A stretch of 52,635 nucleotides of DNA from Clostridia bacterium (GTDB lineage Bacteria > Bacillota > Clostridia > Oscillospirales > Acutalibacteraceae). This document shows positions 14,930 to 24,061 of the stretch, one piece after another. Each line of letters begins with the position of its first letter. Within the stretch, counting starts at the first letter, position 1. The notes below the pieces were generated by a model, which saw nothing but the letters and a program-made list of their open reading frames with translations, had not been told where the DNA came from and did not search any database. The position numbers were made by a program, and so were the translations under genes. The stretch lies in NCBI GenBank assembly GCA_017397125.1, contig JAFQKB010000047.1, forward strand, positions 100,732 to 153,366. Direction: 5' to 3'.

Positions 14930-17014
14930 TTACCGCAGGCGGAACTCACTGTAAAGCGTGCTGACAAACGAAACTAGCTGAACAAACAGGCTGTAGCCAA
15001 TGGTGATCAGCAACAACAGCAGATAGATACCCAGCACGGAGCCGCCCAGCAGCAACAAGGTCTTACCGGCGCCGTACTGGTGCACCTCACGGGTAGCCAC
15101 AAACAACTGGACCGCCGTCCAACCGTATACCACCACCCACAAAACGCCCATAAAGGCGGCCTCTTCCAGTGCAAACAGATGGGTCAGTCCGGTCAGAACC
15201 AGACTGCAAACACTGAAGGACACCAATGCGTAATTGGTGAAAATAAAGATCTCTTTGAGCTTTCCCTCGCCGTCTGCCAGGGTGCTGACCGCCCAGTTGC
15301 ACAGCACAAACAGCACCAACAGACCCACGGTGGAGCCCAGGACCAACAGAATGTTAAAATTATCCTTCACCCCGGTGGTGAAATGGAAGGCTGTGAATTG
15401 CTCGCGCACCACACCGGCAAAAAAGAACAAAAGGGTAGAGAGACACGCCAGCAGCATAGAGCCCTTTTTGTCCACCTTCAACTCATAGTAAGCCTTAAAA
15501 GGATGGGCTATGCAGTGCAGAGGATACCTCCACTTGGTCACCTGGATGTCGTAGTCACTCTTGCGATAGCGCTCGGACAGGTTGAGAGCCACCACAATAC
15601 CCAGCAGCAGAAGCACCACACCGCCCAGAATGAGAGCAAAGTGCTCACGCACCCAGAGGTCCCGCACCTCGGCAAAGCAGGAGGAATAACTGACCTTGTC
15701 ATTGCCCAGCTTGTAGTATTCCATGGCCATCTCGTACTCACCGGCCTCCTCATAGGCCGCGCCCAGTCCGATATTGGCCAGCTCGTAATAAGCGTCTGTC
15801 TTGAGCACCTCGGCCCAGTAATCGCCGGCCTCGGTGTACAGGCCCTCGTTATACAACACCGTGGCCCGGCGCACATTCTGCGCAAACAGTGTGGGCGACA
15901 GCACCGACACAGAGCCGTAATCCTGGTCCAATACCAGGATGTTATCTCCGCAAAGCTCCACCGCTACTGGACTTTTGAACGTGCCATAGCTGGTGCCGCT
16001 GCCGCCAAAAGCATACAGCAGATGGGCAGAGTCATCGTACTGAAGCAACCGATTGTAGGTATGATCCAGCACCGTCACGAAGCCATCGTCATCGGCAACC
16101 AGATCCACCAGCGAGGAGGCTACTGTGACGTTATTAACCGAATCAAAATAAGTATCCTGATCGCCGAACATACCCGGTTCGCCATTGTCGTCAAAAAGAA
16201 TATTGCCGCCCAGCGTGTTCAGCCGGCGAACCTGGCCCACACCGGAGCCGTCGCCGCCCTTGAGGGTGTAAATAAAATTTTGGCTGTCGATATCCAGGCG
16301 GATGATGGAGGTGGGCACATTCCGTTTCAAGCCGGAGGCCGCCTCGTCGGACAGGATGTTCTTCCACAATTCACGGAGCAACACCTCCGCCGTGACCGTC
16401 ACCTGCTCCGAGCCGTAATAACCCAGATATTCGTAATTTTCGCTGTACTGCAACGCGCCGTTGTAGGCGCTGGAAGAAATAACGTAAATGATTCCGGCCG
16501 TATCCACCACCACGCTGATGGGGGTATACTCGAACCCGTCCTCCACCTTATCGGCAGGGGGCGCGTCCACGGTACCGGTTACCTGACCGTCAGGAGTAGC
16601 GACATAGACCGTGCGGGCATCCTTATCCGCAATATAGAGCGTGCCGTCTGCGGTGACAAACAGACCCTGCGCAGCCTCAAACAGCAGCGGCTCTCCGCCA
16701 CGGCTAAAGCGAATCTCCCGCTGGAATCGGCCTGTCTCGTCCAGCACGACCACGCGGTCGTTACCGTCGTCCAGAATGTAGATCTGCTGTTGATCCGTCA
16801 CGTACAGATCGGTGGGACGGGACAGCGCCAAGCCACCATAGGTCTCCTCCCCTACCCAGAACGCCGTGGCCTTGTAGGGCTCGGACACCGACATAGCGTT
16901 ATCCCAGGAGTCGTATACGTACGAGTGGGACGTGCCCTCGGCGGCCACACCAACTCCGGAGCCGACCAGAATCAAGCAAAGCAGCAGGGCTGCGATTCGT
17001 TTCAGTTGTTTCAT
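14930..17014 (-). CDS. NHL beta-propeller / TPR / YIP1-like membrane fusion protein
   Basis: This 694-residue protein carries three fused parts. After signal peptide MKQLKRIAALLLCLILVGSG and an AEG cut region, residues ~55-375 hold repeated NHL/SMP-30-like blades (RPTDLYVTDQQQIYILDDGNDRVVVL, GLFVTADGTLYIADKDARTVYV, SPVAVELCGDNILVLDQDYGSVSVL). Residues ~385-460 contain TPR-like helices (YNEGLYTEAGDYW, IGLGAAYEEAGEYEMAMEYYK). A membrane helix at about 470-490 is followed by a cytoplasmic link and five or so membrane segments (~525-690) resembling YIP1-family bundles. The ATG at 17014 has GAAAGGGG 8 bp upstream; a GTG three codons earlier is too close. It could scaffold surface glycan enzymes to the two permease pairs, but this is inference. 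Confidence 0.72.
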   Translation of the reverse strand: MKQLKRIAALLLCLILVGSGVGVAAEGTSHSYVYDSWDNAMSVSEPYKATAFWVGEETYGGLALSRPTDLYVTDQQQIYILDDGNDRVVVLDETGRFQREIRFSRGGEPLLFEAAQGLFVTADGTLYIADKDARTVYVATPDGQVTGTVDAPPADKVEDGFEYTPISVVVDTAGIIYVISSSAYNGALQYSENYEYLGYYGSEQVTVTAEVLLRELWKNILSDEAASGLKRNVPTSIIRLDIDSQNFIYTLKGGDGSGVGQVRRLNTLGGNILFDDNGEPGMFGDQDTYFDSVNNVTVASSLVDLVADDDGFVTVLDHTYNRLLQYDDSAHLLYAFGGSGTSYGTFKSPVAVELCGDNILVLDQDYGSVSVLSPTLFAQNVRRATVLYNEGLYTEAGDYWAEVLKTDAYYELANIGLGAAYEEAGEYEMAMEYYKLGNDKVSYSSCFAEVRDLWVREHFALILGGVVLLLLGIVVALNLSERYRKSDYDIQVTKWRYPLHCIAHPFKAYYELKVDKKGSMLLACLSTLLFFFAGVVREQFTAFHFTTGVKDNFNILLVLGSTVGLLVLFVLCNWAVSTLADGEGKLKEIFIFTNYALVSFSVCSLVLTGLTHLFALEEAAFMGVLWVVVYGWTAVQLFVATREVHQYGAGKTLLLLGGSVLGIYLLLLLITIGYSLFVQLVSFVSTLYSEFRLR

Positions 17015-17035
17015 TCCGGTCACCCCTTTCGTAGA

Positions 17036-17908
17036 TCAATCCTTCATACCGGATGTGGACATGGTTTCGATCACCTGGTTCTGACAACAGATAAAGAGAA
17101 TCAGCGGCGGTGTCATCAGGATGAGCCCCATCACCGAGCCCACACCCGAACGGGCTGTACCGCCAGCCACCACCTGGGATAATAACGAAGAGATCATCTT
17201 GATCTTCTCGTCGTACACCAGGGTGGTGCTGATGGTGGCACCGCTGGAATTCCAGATGGTCTGGAATGCAAAAATCATAACCGTCAGCCACGCGGGCTTG
17301 ATATTGGGCATCACGATGTTGAAGTAGATCTGATGCTCCTTGGCGCCGTCTACGCGGGCCGCCTCCAGCATCGCCTCCGGTATCTGGAGCATAAAATTCT
17401 GCAGCAGATACAGACCCAGCGCCGCCTGGACCTGGGGCAGGATGAACGCCCAATAGGTGTTGATGATCTGGAGCTTAGACATCACTATGTACTGGGGAAT
17501 GAGCATCAGCGCCGTGGTGAACAGCAGAGAAAGACGCACCACACTGCTGATAAAATTCCGGCCGGTGAAATTGAGCCGGGCCAGCGGATACGCCGCCAGA
17601 CTGGACAGGAGCAGGTGTCCCAGGGTGACAACGGTGCAGATAAACACCGTATTGAATACATAGCGGGACATAGGAATCCAGAAGCCCTCAAACAGCAGAC
17701 TGATCTGCAGGAAATTCTCCAGTGTGGGGCTGTGCGGGAAGAAATGAGGAGGGAATACATAGATCTCGCTGATGGGCTTAAAGGCCGTGCTGACAGTGTA
17801 CACCATCGGCAGCAGCATAAAGACCGACATAAGCGCAATCAGAATAAAGATCACGATATTACCGCCCAGGGATCGATTCAATTTTCGGGTTCGCACGCGA
17901 AGCTTCAT
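17036..17908 (-). CDS. Carbohydrate ABC transporter permease (MalG type), second pair
   Basis: This 290-residue CUT1 permease has about six membrane helices. The EAA loop is MLEAARVDGAKEHQIYFNIVMP, and the N-terminal LLPMVYTVSTAFKP segment is MalG-like. The ATG at 17908 follows AGAGGAATCGGA; longer starts have no ribosome site. It lies 40 bp after its MalF-type partner and 21 bp before the NHL fusion gene. It is clearly diverged from the permease at 10771, so the two pairs are not a recent tandem duplication. Confidence 0.92.
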   Translation of the reverse strand: MKLRVRTRKLNRSLGGNIVIFILIALMSVFMLLPMVYTVSTAFKPISEIYVFPPHFFPHSPTLENFLQISLLFEGFWIPMSRYVFNTVFICTVVTLGHLLLSSLAAYPLARLNFTGRNFISSVVRLSLLFTTALMLIPQYIVMSKLQIINTYWAFILPQVQAALGLYLLQNFMLQIPEAMLEAARVDGAKEHQIYFNIVMPNIKPAWLTVMIFAFQTIWNSSGATISTTLVYDEKIKMISSLLSQVVAGGTARSGVGSVMGLILMTPPLILFICCQNQVIETMSTSGMKD

Positions 17909-17948
17909 TCCGATTCCTCTCCTTTCTTCGTCATATACCGGGCTAGGA

Positions 17949-18869
17949 TCAGCCCGCGCTAAAGCGCCTGAGCAGGTGGGTGACCACAAAATTCACAAAC
18001 ACCATCATCAGGAACAGGAAAGTAGCGATGGCCGAGGCATATCCCATCTCAAAGCGCACCGTACCCACATCCAGCATATAGGTCAGCAGGGTATCCGCCG
18101 CATAGTTGGTGGTGGGGAAACCGGCAAGTGCCTGCACGATCTGACCCACCGAGAAGCAGGCGCCGATCTGCTGCACAGCGCTGAATATGAGCTGGGGAGC
18201 CATGGAGGGCAGGGTGATGTACCACAGCTCCTGCCACCGGTTGTGTATACCGTCAATGGCGCCGGCCTCGGACAGGCTTCGGTCCATATTCTGGAATCCG
18301 GCGATAAAAGCCAAAAAGCTGACGCCAAAGCTGGACCACAGCTGAATGATAATCAGACAGCCCATCATGGTCTTGGGGTCGCTGAGCCACTGCACCGGAG
18401 CATCCACCAGCCGAAGATTGAGCAACAGGCTGTTAAGAATACCGTATCGGTCACCGGAAAAAACATAGGTCCAGGTGAAATACAGATTGCCGGTCAGGGT
18501 CGGAGAATAAAACGCCAACGTAAATATCGAACGGATGGAAGGCGGAAATTCGCTGATGAGCCAGGCGCTGAGAAACGAGATACAATAGCTGACCGGGCCG
18601 GTGATCAGCGCGAACAGCAGCGTGTTCTTGAGCACCTTGGGGAAAACGTCGTCATCCAGGAACATACGGATATAATTCTCCAGGAAGATGAACTTGGGCG
18701 GCTCCAGCATATTGAAGTATGTAAAGCCCAGGGCAATCGCTGTCACAACCGGGATAACTGTCAGGATAAGAAAAGGAATCATATACGGCGCCATCATACC
18801 GTAGGCGGTCAGATTCACTGCCGCTTTAGAAGATAACGGTCGACGTCTTCTCTGTAAGGGGTTCGCCAT
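17949..18869 (-). CDS. Carbohydrate ABC transporter permease (MalF type), second pair
   Basis: This 306-residue CUT1 permease has an N-terminal Arg-rich cytoplasmic segment (LQRRRRPLSS) and about six membrane helices. A variant EAA loop reads LSEAGAIDGIHNRWQELWYI followed by TLP. It follows the large binding-protein gene by 23 bp. In CUT1 systems the order binding protein, MalF, MalG is typical, which pairs this permease with the 959-residue binding protein at 18893-21772. Confidence 0.92.
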   Translation of the reverse strand: MANPLQRRRRPLSSKAAVNLTAYGMMAPYMIPFLILTVIPVVTAIALGFTYFNMLEPPKFIFLENYIRMFLDDDVFPKVLKNTLLFALITGPVSYCISFLSAWLISEFPPSIRSIFTLAFYSPTLTGNLYFTWTYVFSGDRYGILNSLLLNLRLVDAPVQWLSDPKTMMGCLIIIQLWSSFGVSFLAFIAGFQNMDRSLSEAGAIDGIHNRWQELWYITLPSMAPQLIFSAVQQIGACFSVGQIVQALAGFPTTNYAADTLLTYMLDVGTVRFEMGYASAIATFLFLMMVFVNFVVTHLLRRFSAG

Positions 18870-18892
18870 ATTCCTCTCTCCTTTCTAACGGA

Positions 18893-21772
18893 TTATTCCA
18901 GCTCCAGGCGCTTGCGCTCCAGCTCGCTGTTAATGATCTCCACTTGCTTTTCAAATACTTTACGGGGGTTTTCGCCGTCGTAGATGACGCTACGGAATGC
19001 ATTATCCAGGCAGCGGGAGGTGTAATAGCTGCCAGGGATCTCAGGGATCTCACGGATCCACTCCCGCTGGGCTCTCAGGGCCGCTTTTTCCTGGCTGCTC
19101 CAGTTGAGCAGCTCCACCGCGGCCAGGTTGGCGGACGCGTAGCGGGCGGCTTCGCCCAACTGGTTCTCCAGTCGGTTGCCGTAGTCTGCCTGGATATCCT
19201 TACGGGTGAACCACTCCAGGAATTGCCAGCAGGCATCCGGGTCCTTGGCATCCCGCAGGATCACAATGGCGGAGCCGGACGCACCGGCGCTGCGGTTGAC
19301 AGAGCCATCCTCCTGCACCGTGCCGGGCAGCGTGGTCATCTCCCAACAGCCGCGGATCTCGGTGGCCACAGCCGACAGAGTGCCGTACATGGGATAGGCG
19401 GTGATGCACAGCGGCATCTCGCCGCTGCGGAACAAGGTAGCAAAATCATAGCTCAGATCAAAGCCGTAATCGGTATAGAAGCCGAGCCAGGTCTCAAAGG
19501 CATCCAGCGCCTGTTGATTGTCCAGCGCCGTGGCGGTCAGGTCATCCAGATAGAAGCTGCCTCCCCCCTGCATCAGCAGAGTGGGATACAGATCCTTGGC
19601 GCCCACGCCCACCTCCACCGCGCCGGCGGCGGTGATGGCTGTATAAGGCAGGCCAACCTTCATATTGTTGCGTTGCAGGACCGCCGCCACCTCCATAAAC
19701 TGCTGCCAGTTCTCGGGAACCTTCAGCTCCAGCTCACGGAATATATCGGTGCGATAGAACATCATCTGATAGGTCTGGGTCATAGGTAGCGCATACACGC
19801 CACTCTTGTAGGAATACGGGAGCAGCGCATCGTCCGTAAAGCGCTCGCGCACAGCGGACAGATCGTCGAAGCGGGTCAGATCCATCAGGGCGCCGCGGGA
19901 CGCCAGGTTGACCGGCTGTCCGCGCGCTACATTGACTGCCACATCCGGTGCCGTACCTGCCAGCACCGCCTCGATCAGACCGCCCTGCACCAGATTCACG
20001 TTGACAGCGATATTGGTATCCGAGGTGAAGCTGTCGGCGATCATATCCTTCATGATGGTGGCCTGGTCACGGCCATCGCTGATCCAGGCGGTGATGACCT
20101 TTTGCTCACCACCGTCGCCATACTCCTCCAGGGACGCATAGTCCGCAGAAAAAGTGGCCAGGAACAAGCGAAGCGAAAAAATGAAATTGGTCCACCAGTG
20201 ACCGGTGGCAGAGGGAATCTTTGCCCCCGCACTGTGCACCATAAAATAATCCAGTTCCAGAGGCTGCTCCTTGTTATTGAGCAGCCAGTCGGTCAGGGCG
20301 GTGATCTTCTCACGAAAGGTAGCCAAGCCCTTGGGAATCTTTTCCGGCTTTTCGGCAAACACCAGCATCTGGTCGGCTACGGTGCGCAGCACCGCCGACT
20401 GCTGGGAGGGGCCGTCGTTGATCTCTTCGTATCGGTCGGCGTATTCGTTGGCCCGTCGGGCCATATCCGCCAGCATATCCTCCAGACCGCGGATCTCGCT
20501 GGTCAGAAAATAGTCACGCAGGGTGTCCGGCGAGGTGCTGGTCACCATAATGATGCGGCGGTAGAGATCGTTCATTTCCTTGGCCAGAGCATCCACGTCC
20601 ATCAGAATCGGAGCGCAGACGCCGGTGGTGGTCTCCATCCGGATGGTGTTGGGGCCTTTATTCAGCCTGACGTACAAGGGCTGTCCGTCCGCCGTCTGCA
20701 GGGTCACATTGGACCAGCGGAAGGAGAATGGGAACTCCACATCCTCAAACTCTGCGTAGGGGATCACGTCATTGACGTAAATATCCCGGTACACGGTGGT
20801 GTCCATCGAGATGTTCTGGCGGTACTTAAGGGTCAGAACGTACAGCCCATCCTCCGGTACATTCACCTCGTAGGTGATCCATTCACCGGCTTCTTTCCAG
20901 TTGGTGCCGCCGATCACATTGCGCTTGATCAGGCCGGGCACGCTGGGAACCGTGGCCGCGTGGCCCAGGTCATAGGTGGGGAAAATAGTGCGGTCGGACT
21001 TGAGCAGGGTGGTCTCCGCCGCATAGGTCAGCGGCTCGATCGCAACCGGCTTGAGTCCCTCAGCCTGCCATCCGGCCAGCACCTTTTCGTAGGTCTCCAG
21101 CTGCTCCTCATAGCCGAGTGTAACACCGGCCAGATACAGCGGATAGTCGCCCGCCATCAGGCGGAGGGTGTGGGTGCCGGCGGTAAAGGCTATCAGGTAT
21201 GCGTCATTGGTATAGCCAGTAATGTCGATCAGGGCAGCCTGCTGCCAGGCCACCACCTCCTGCTGCTCCGGCACCAGGTCATTTCCGTGGGAATCCTGCT
21301 GGATCCCGGTGGCATCCTGCCACAGGCGCTTGAGCGTCAGTCCGGTAGCCTCGCGGAATGGATATTCACCATCAACCGTCAGCATCACTTCCAGGATCTG
21401 GCCAACGTTTGCCTCTGCTGCATAATCCAGTTCAACGCGATACGTGGCGTCGGCGGGGATATCCACCGTCCACTCCACATAGCCGGACGGGGACAGTCGG
21501 ATAGCCGTTTTATCCTGGTACTCGCCGGAGGCGGCACTCTCTGCAGACAACGCCGCAGCATCCACAGCCAATTCAATGGACGCACCGGCCGGAGAGAAAG
21601 AAGCGGCTTTTCGATAATCGTAATAGGTGGGCAGAGAAAGTGTGTCGGTAGAGCCGGAAAGAGGCTCCGGTGCAAGCTCTTCCGCTGCCGTGTGAATCGA
21701 AGGGACGCCGGCCAAAAGCATAACCGTTGCCAGCAGCAACGATACCACTCTCCGCTTACTCAAACACATCAT
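18893..21772 (-). CDS. Large extracellular solute-binding protein with two N-terminal jelly-roll-like modules
   Basis: This 959-residue secreted protein has a signal peptide (SKRRVVSLLLATVMLLAGVPS) but no lipobox Cys; cleavage near HTAAEE by signal peptidase I is expected. Two beta-rich, galactose-binding/CBM-like modules follow (~45-230 with GYVEWTVDIPADATYRVELDY, and ~265-400 with WITYEVNVPEDGLYVLTLKY). A helical linker covers ~405-560, and a family-1 binding protein the remainder (APDVAVNVARGQPVNLASRG, YALPMTQTYQMMFYRTDIF, PENWQQFMEVAAVLQ, CWQFLEWFTRKD). The usual family length is 420-450, so half of it is extra. The ATG at 21772 is preferred because AAGGGGAG precedes it; a GTG at 21778 overlaps the upstream stop. 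How it stays near the permeases is unclear. Confidence 0.82.
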   Translation of the reverse strand: MMCLSKRRVVSLLLATVMLLAGVPSIHTAAEELAPEPLSGSTDTLSLPTYYDYRKAASFSPAGASIELAVDAAALSAESAASGEYQDKTAIRLSPSGYVEWTVDIPADATYRVELDYAAEANVGQILEVMLTVDGEYPFREATGLTLKRLWQDATGIQQDSHGNDLVPEQQEVVAWQQAALIDITGYTNDAYLIAFTAGTHTLRLMAGDYPLYLAGVTLGYEEQLETYEKVLAGWQAEGLKPVAIEPLTYAAETTLLKSDRTIFPTYDLGHAATVPSVPGLIKRNVIGGTNWKEAGEWITYEVNVPEDGLYVLTLKYRQNISMDTTVYRDIYVNDVIPYAEFEDVEFPFSFRWSNVTLQTADGQPLYVRLNKGPNTIRMETTTGVCAPILMDVDALAKEMNDLYRRIIMVTSTSPDTLRDYFLTSEIRGLEDMLADMARRANEYADRYEEINDGPSQQSAVLRTVADQMLVFAEKPEKIPKGLATFREKITALTDWLLNNKEQPLELDYFMVHSAGAKIPSATGHWWTNFIFSLRLFLATFSADYASLEEYGDGGEQKVITAWISDGRDQATIMKDMIADSFTSDTNIAVNVNLVQGGLIEAVLAGTAPDVAVNVARGQPVNLASRGALMDLTRFDDLSAVRERFTDDALLPYSYKSGVYALPMTQTYQMMFYRTDIFRELELKVPENWQQFMEVAAVLQRNNMKVGLPYTAITAAGAVEVGVGAKDLYPTLLMQGGGSFYLDDLTATALDNQQALDAFETWLGFYTDYGFDLSYDFATLFRSGEMPLCITAYPMYGTLSAVATEIRGCWEMTTLPGTVQEDGSVNRSAGASGSAIVILRDAKDPDACWQFLEWFTRKDIQADYGNRLENQLGEAARYASANLAAVELLNWSSQEKAALRAQREWIREIPEIPGSYYTSRCLDNAFRSVIYDGENPRKVFEKQVEIINSELERKRLELE

Positions 21773-21774
21773 TC

Positions 21775-22761
21775 TCACTCCCCTTCCTCTGTGTGATCGG
21801 TAGGTTTTGCAACCTCTTGCGGTTGCTCACCGGATGCGTCCGACCCGGCTGGGCCGGCCGCTCCCTTTTGGGCAGCCTGCTGCCGCAAAAATGCGGTAGG
21901 CGAACAACCCATCGTTCTCTTAAAAGCTTTGCTGAAGGACTGCACCGTCGCATACTGCAGACGGTTGGAAACCTGCACCAGCGACAGCTTTCCGCAACAC
22001 ATCAGCTCGATGGCCTTTTGTATCTTGCGGTTGCTGATATATTGGCGGATGGTGATGCCGTTGCACCGGCAGAAGGCGTCGGATAAATACGAATAGTTAT
22101 ACCCGATCTTCTGGGCCAGCTGCTGCACATTGATGTTTTCGAAAATGTGCTTGTCGATGTATTTGGCAACCGCATACATGGACTGGCTAATGTTCTTTTC
22201 GGACACCGGTGGGAAATACTCACTCTTGGGCTGTGCCTCAAAGCAGCGGTACACCAGCACCAGCATCTGCAGCAGATACGCCTCCACCATCTTGTTAAAA
22301 AAGCTCTCCTGCCCGTACAGCTCATCCAGGTTGCGGAACAGCGGGACAATCAGATTGCGGGTGTCGGTGACCTTGTAATACGCCAGCTTTTCGTAGTATT
22401 CCTTTAGCTCCTTCAGGGTCTCGTCCCGATCTGCCTCATCGTTGAAAAGGAAGCCGATATACGCATAGCGCAGATCCGATCCATTAGCGGTGCGGATAGC
22501 GTGTGTTTTACCGGCCGGGCAGAAATGAATATCCCCCTCCACCAGCAGATCGGTCTCATTATCGGTGGTAAAATACCCCTCGCCACTGATCACATAACTG
22601 ATCTCGTGGCACCACTGGGTATGGGAGGGGATCTCATAGCCGTCAACGCAGGATACGTCGCCGGCCTGATACAGATTGACAGCACCAAAGCATCGGGCCT
22701 CTCCGCCCTCATTGCTCTCGTACAGTTTATCAAACTGAAATCTTTTTCCGCTTATGGACAC
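21775..22761 (-). CDS. AraC-family regulator with cupin sensor domain
   Basis: This 328-residue transcription factor has an N-terminal cupin-like ligand domain (about 40-105: HTQWCHEISYVISGEGYF, VEGDIHFCPAGKTHAI). A C-terminal double helix-turn-helix spans about 190-295, with INVQQLAQKIGYNYSYLSDAF and a second helix pair at VSNRLQYATVQSFSKAFKR ending TMGCSPTAF. A ~33-residue Ala/Gln/Glu-rich tail is unusual. It is encoded 40 bp after the surface-protein gene without a terminator, and its stop lies 2 bp before the large binding-protein start, so it is inside the operon. It is a likely local regulator of this operon and possibly of the promoter at 28481-28509. Confidence 0.9.
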   Translation of the reverse strand: MSISGKRFQFDKLYESNEGGEARCFGAVNLYQAGDVSCVDGYEIPSHTQWCHEISYVISGEGYFTTDNETDLLVEGDIHFCPAGKTHAIRTANGSDLRYAYIGFLFNDEADRDETLKELKEYYEKLAYYKVTDTRNLIVPLFRNLDELYGQESFFNKMVEAYLLQMLVLVYRCFEAQPKSEYFPPVSEKNISQSMYAVAKYIDKHIFENINVQQLAQKIGYNYSYLSDAFCRCNGITIRQYISNRKIQKAIELMCCGKLSLVQVSNRLQYATVQSFSKAFKRTMGCSPTAFLRQQAAQKGAAGPAGSDASGEQPQEVAKPTDHTEEGE

Positions 22762-22801
22762 GAGTGTCCCCCCTCTATTTTCTCAGTAAAACCTTTAGGG
22801 C

Positions 22802-23950
22802 TTAGGCCTTTTTCTTTTTCAGAACCACAAACACGACAACACCGGCAGCAGCCAGAACTACGACTGCGCCAATGATGATGAAGGGCAACGCATTTTTGGG
22901 CTGATCGTCATCATTTCCGTCCACGGACTCTTTATCCGCACCGCCGTCGTCCTCGGTGGGCTCAGAAGCATCCTGGCTCACATCGGAATTGTCGCCGGTG
23001 GGATCGGTGGCCTGATCGTTTTCGGTGGTGTCACCGGACACATCACCCAGAGTGGTGGCATCGCCGGACACGTCACCCAGAGTGGTGGCGTCGGAAGAAA
23101 CGTCACCGCCAACCGTAGCAGAGGTGCTGCCATTGGTCTTCAGAGTGGAGCCAGTGGTGCCATCCGCCTTGGTGGTGGTAGCGGTGGTCGTGGTGCTATT
23201 ATCCGCCTTGGTGGTGGTTGCAGTGGTCGTGGAGGTGTTTTCCGCCTTGGTGGTGGTGGTGGTAGTGCTCTCGGTGGTTTTGGTAGCTTCCTTCTGGGCG
23301 GCCAGTTCAGCATAGGAGACAAACTTATCCTCTGCGCTGATGGTGGGGGCGGCCACGTCGCTGCCCATGTAGATCTTGATCGTATCAATGGCAACGTTCC
23401 AAGGCACATCGTTGGCCTCGGTGCAGCCATTGAGCTGGATCTTGATGTACTTATAGCCGGAGGGGATCTTGGACTTGTTCATCAGAGTGGACTGATGCCA
23501 ATAAGCCTTGTCAAAATTGATATAGATATCCTCATCATAGACGTATTTGGTCGCCTGGGTCTTTACCTGCTGCCAGGAGCCCTCGGTACCATTCTTGGAG
23601 ATGAACACGCTGATATCCTCCAGCGGATCGCCCAGACCGGCGCAGCACATCACAGAGAATTCAAAACCAGCAATATTCTTGTCCATTTTGTAGGTGATGT
23701 ACTCATCCCACTTGGCATCACGGGGCGCTGCCGCTTTGATCAGCAGAGTAGCGCCCAGATCGGGGTTGTTTTCGAACGCGATCTTATGGCTGTTGTTCGG
23801 ATCCTCGCCAACACTGGAGAACTCTACTACCTTAGCGTCAAAGCCGTCCACGATCTCATCCACAAAGGTGTCGGTTACAGCAGCGGCAGCAGGCAGGGAC
23901 AAAGTCAAGAGCAGAGCAAGAGACAAAAACAAAGCAATACTTTTCTTCAC
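22802..23950 (-). CDS. Membrane-anchored surface protein with Thr-rich stalk (first gene of the long operon)
   Basis: This 382-residue protein has signal peptide KKSIALFLSLALLLTLSLPAA and a folded module at ~35-205 (EDISVFISKNG, GYKYIKIQLNG, VAIDTIKIYMG). A ~140-residue low-complexity stalk (TTTTTTKAENTSTTTATTT and repeated GDVSGDATTL) follows, then acidic residues, and finally a C-terminal membrane helix with KKKK stop signal (LPFIIIGAVVVLAAAGVVVF). The module matches part of the 1384-residue protein at 24268-28422 (EDIKFFVSKDG, YNYVKVQLN, TVMDGVRIWY). The start is the GTG at 23950, because AGGAGGA lies 7 bp upstream; the longer frame starts before the ribosome site. Its function is unknown; a carbohydrate-binding surface role is inferred from the beta-rich module and operon context. 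Confidence 0.78.
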   Translation of the reverse strand: MKKSIALFLSLALLLTLSLPAAAAVTDTFVDEIVDGFDAKVVEFSSVGEDPNNSHKIAFENNPDLGATLLIKAAAPRDAKWDEYITYKMDKNIAGFEFSVMCCAGLGDPLEDISVFISKNGTEGSWQQVKTQATKYVYDEDIYINFDKAYWHQSTLMNKSKIPSGYKYIKIQLNGCTEANDVPWNVAIDTIKIYMGSDVAAPTISAEDKFVSYAELAAQKEATKTTESTTTTTTKAENTSTTTATTTKADNSTTTTATTTKADGTTGSTLKTNGSTSATVGGDVSSDATTLGDVSGDATTLGDVSGDTTENDQATDPTGDNSDVSQDASEPTEDDGGADKESVDGNDDDQPKNALPFIIIGAVVVLAAAGVVVFVVLKKKKA

Positions 23951-24006
23951 AACAGTATCCTCCTTTTGATTTGGTGGAAACAACAGCCCACCATACTAGC
24001 GTTTAC

Positions 24007-24035
24007 ATTATACCATTATATTTCTCTTTTGCATA
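24007..24035 (-). promoter_or_regulatory. Promoter of the surface-protein gene / 12-gene operon
   Basis: On the minus strand a perfect TATAAT (24012-24007) lies 17 bp from a poor -35 TATGCA (24035-24030). The weak -35 suggests activator dependence. A small 5'-UTR inverted pair TGGTGG (23972-23977) / CCACCA (23988-23993) lies between promoter and start. Confidence 0.6.
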
Positions 24036-24061
24036 GTGCTATCGTTTAGTTTGTAGTTGTC

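Noticed and set aside
15080-17182. A 700-codon plus-strand frame opposite the NHL fusion gene
   Set aside because: No domain or signal, His/Gln-rich shadow composition; the minus-strand gene is in operon order with ribosome sites.
23010-23110. Dockerin domain (GDV-x-GD pattern) in the stalked surface protein
   Set aside because: The GDVSGD units lack the two 22-residue calcium-loop plus helix repeats of dockerins; they are low-complexity stalk.
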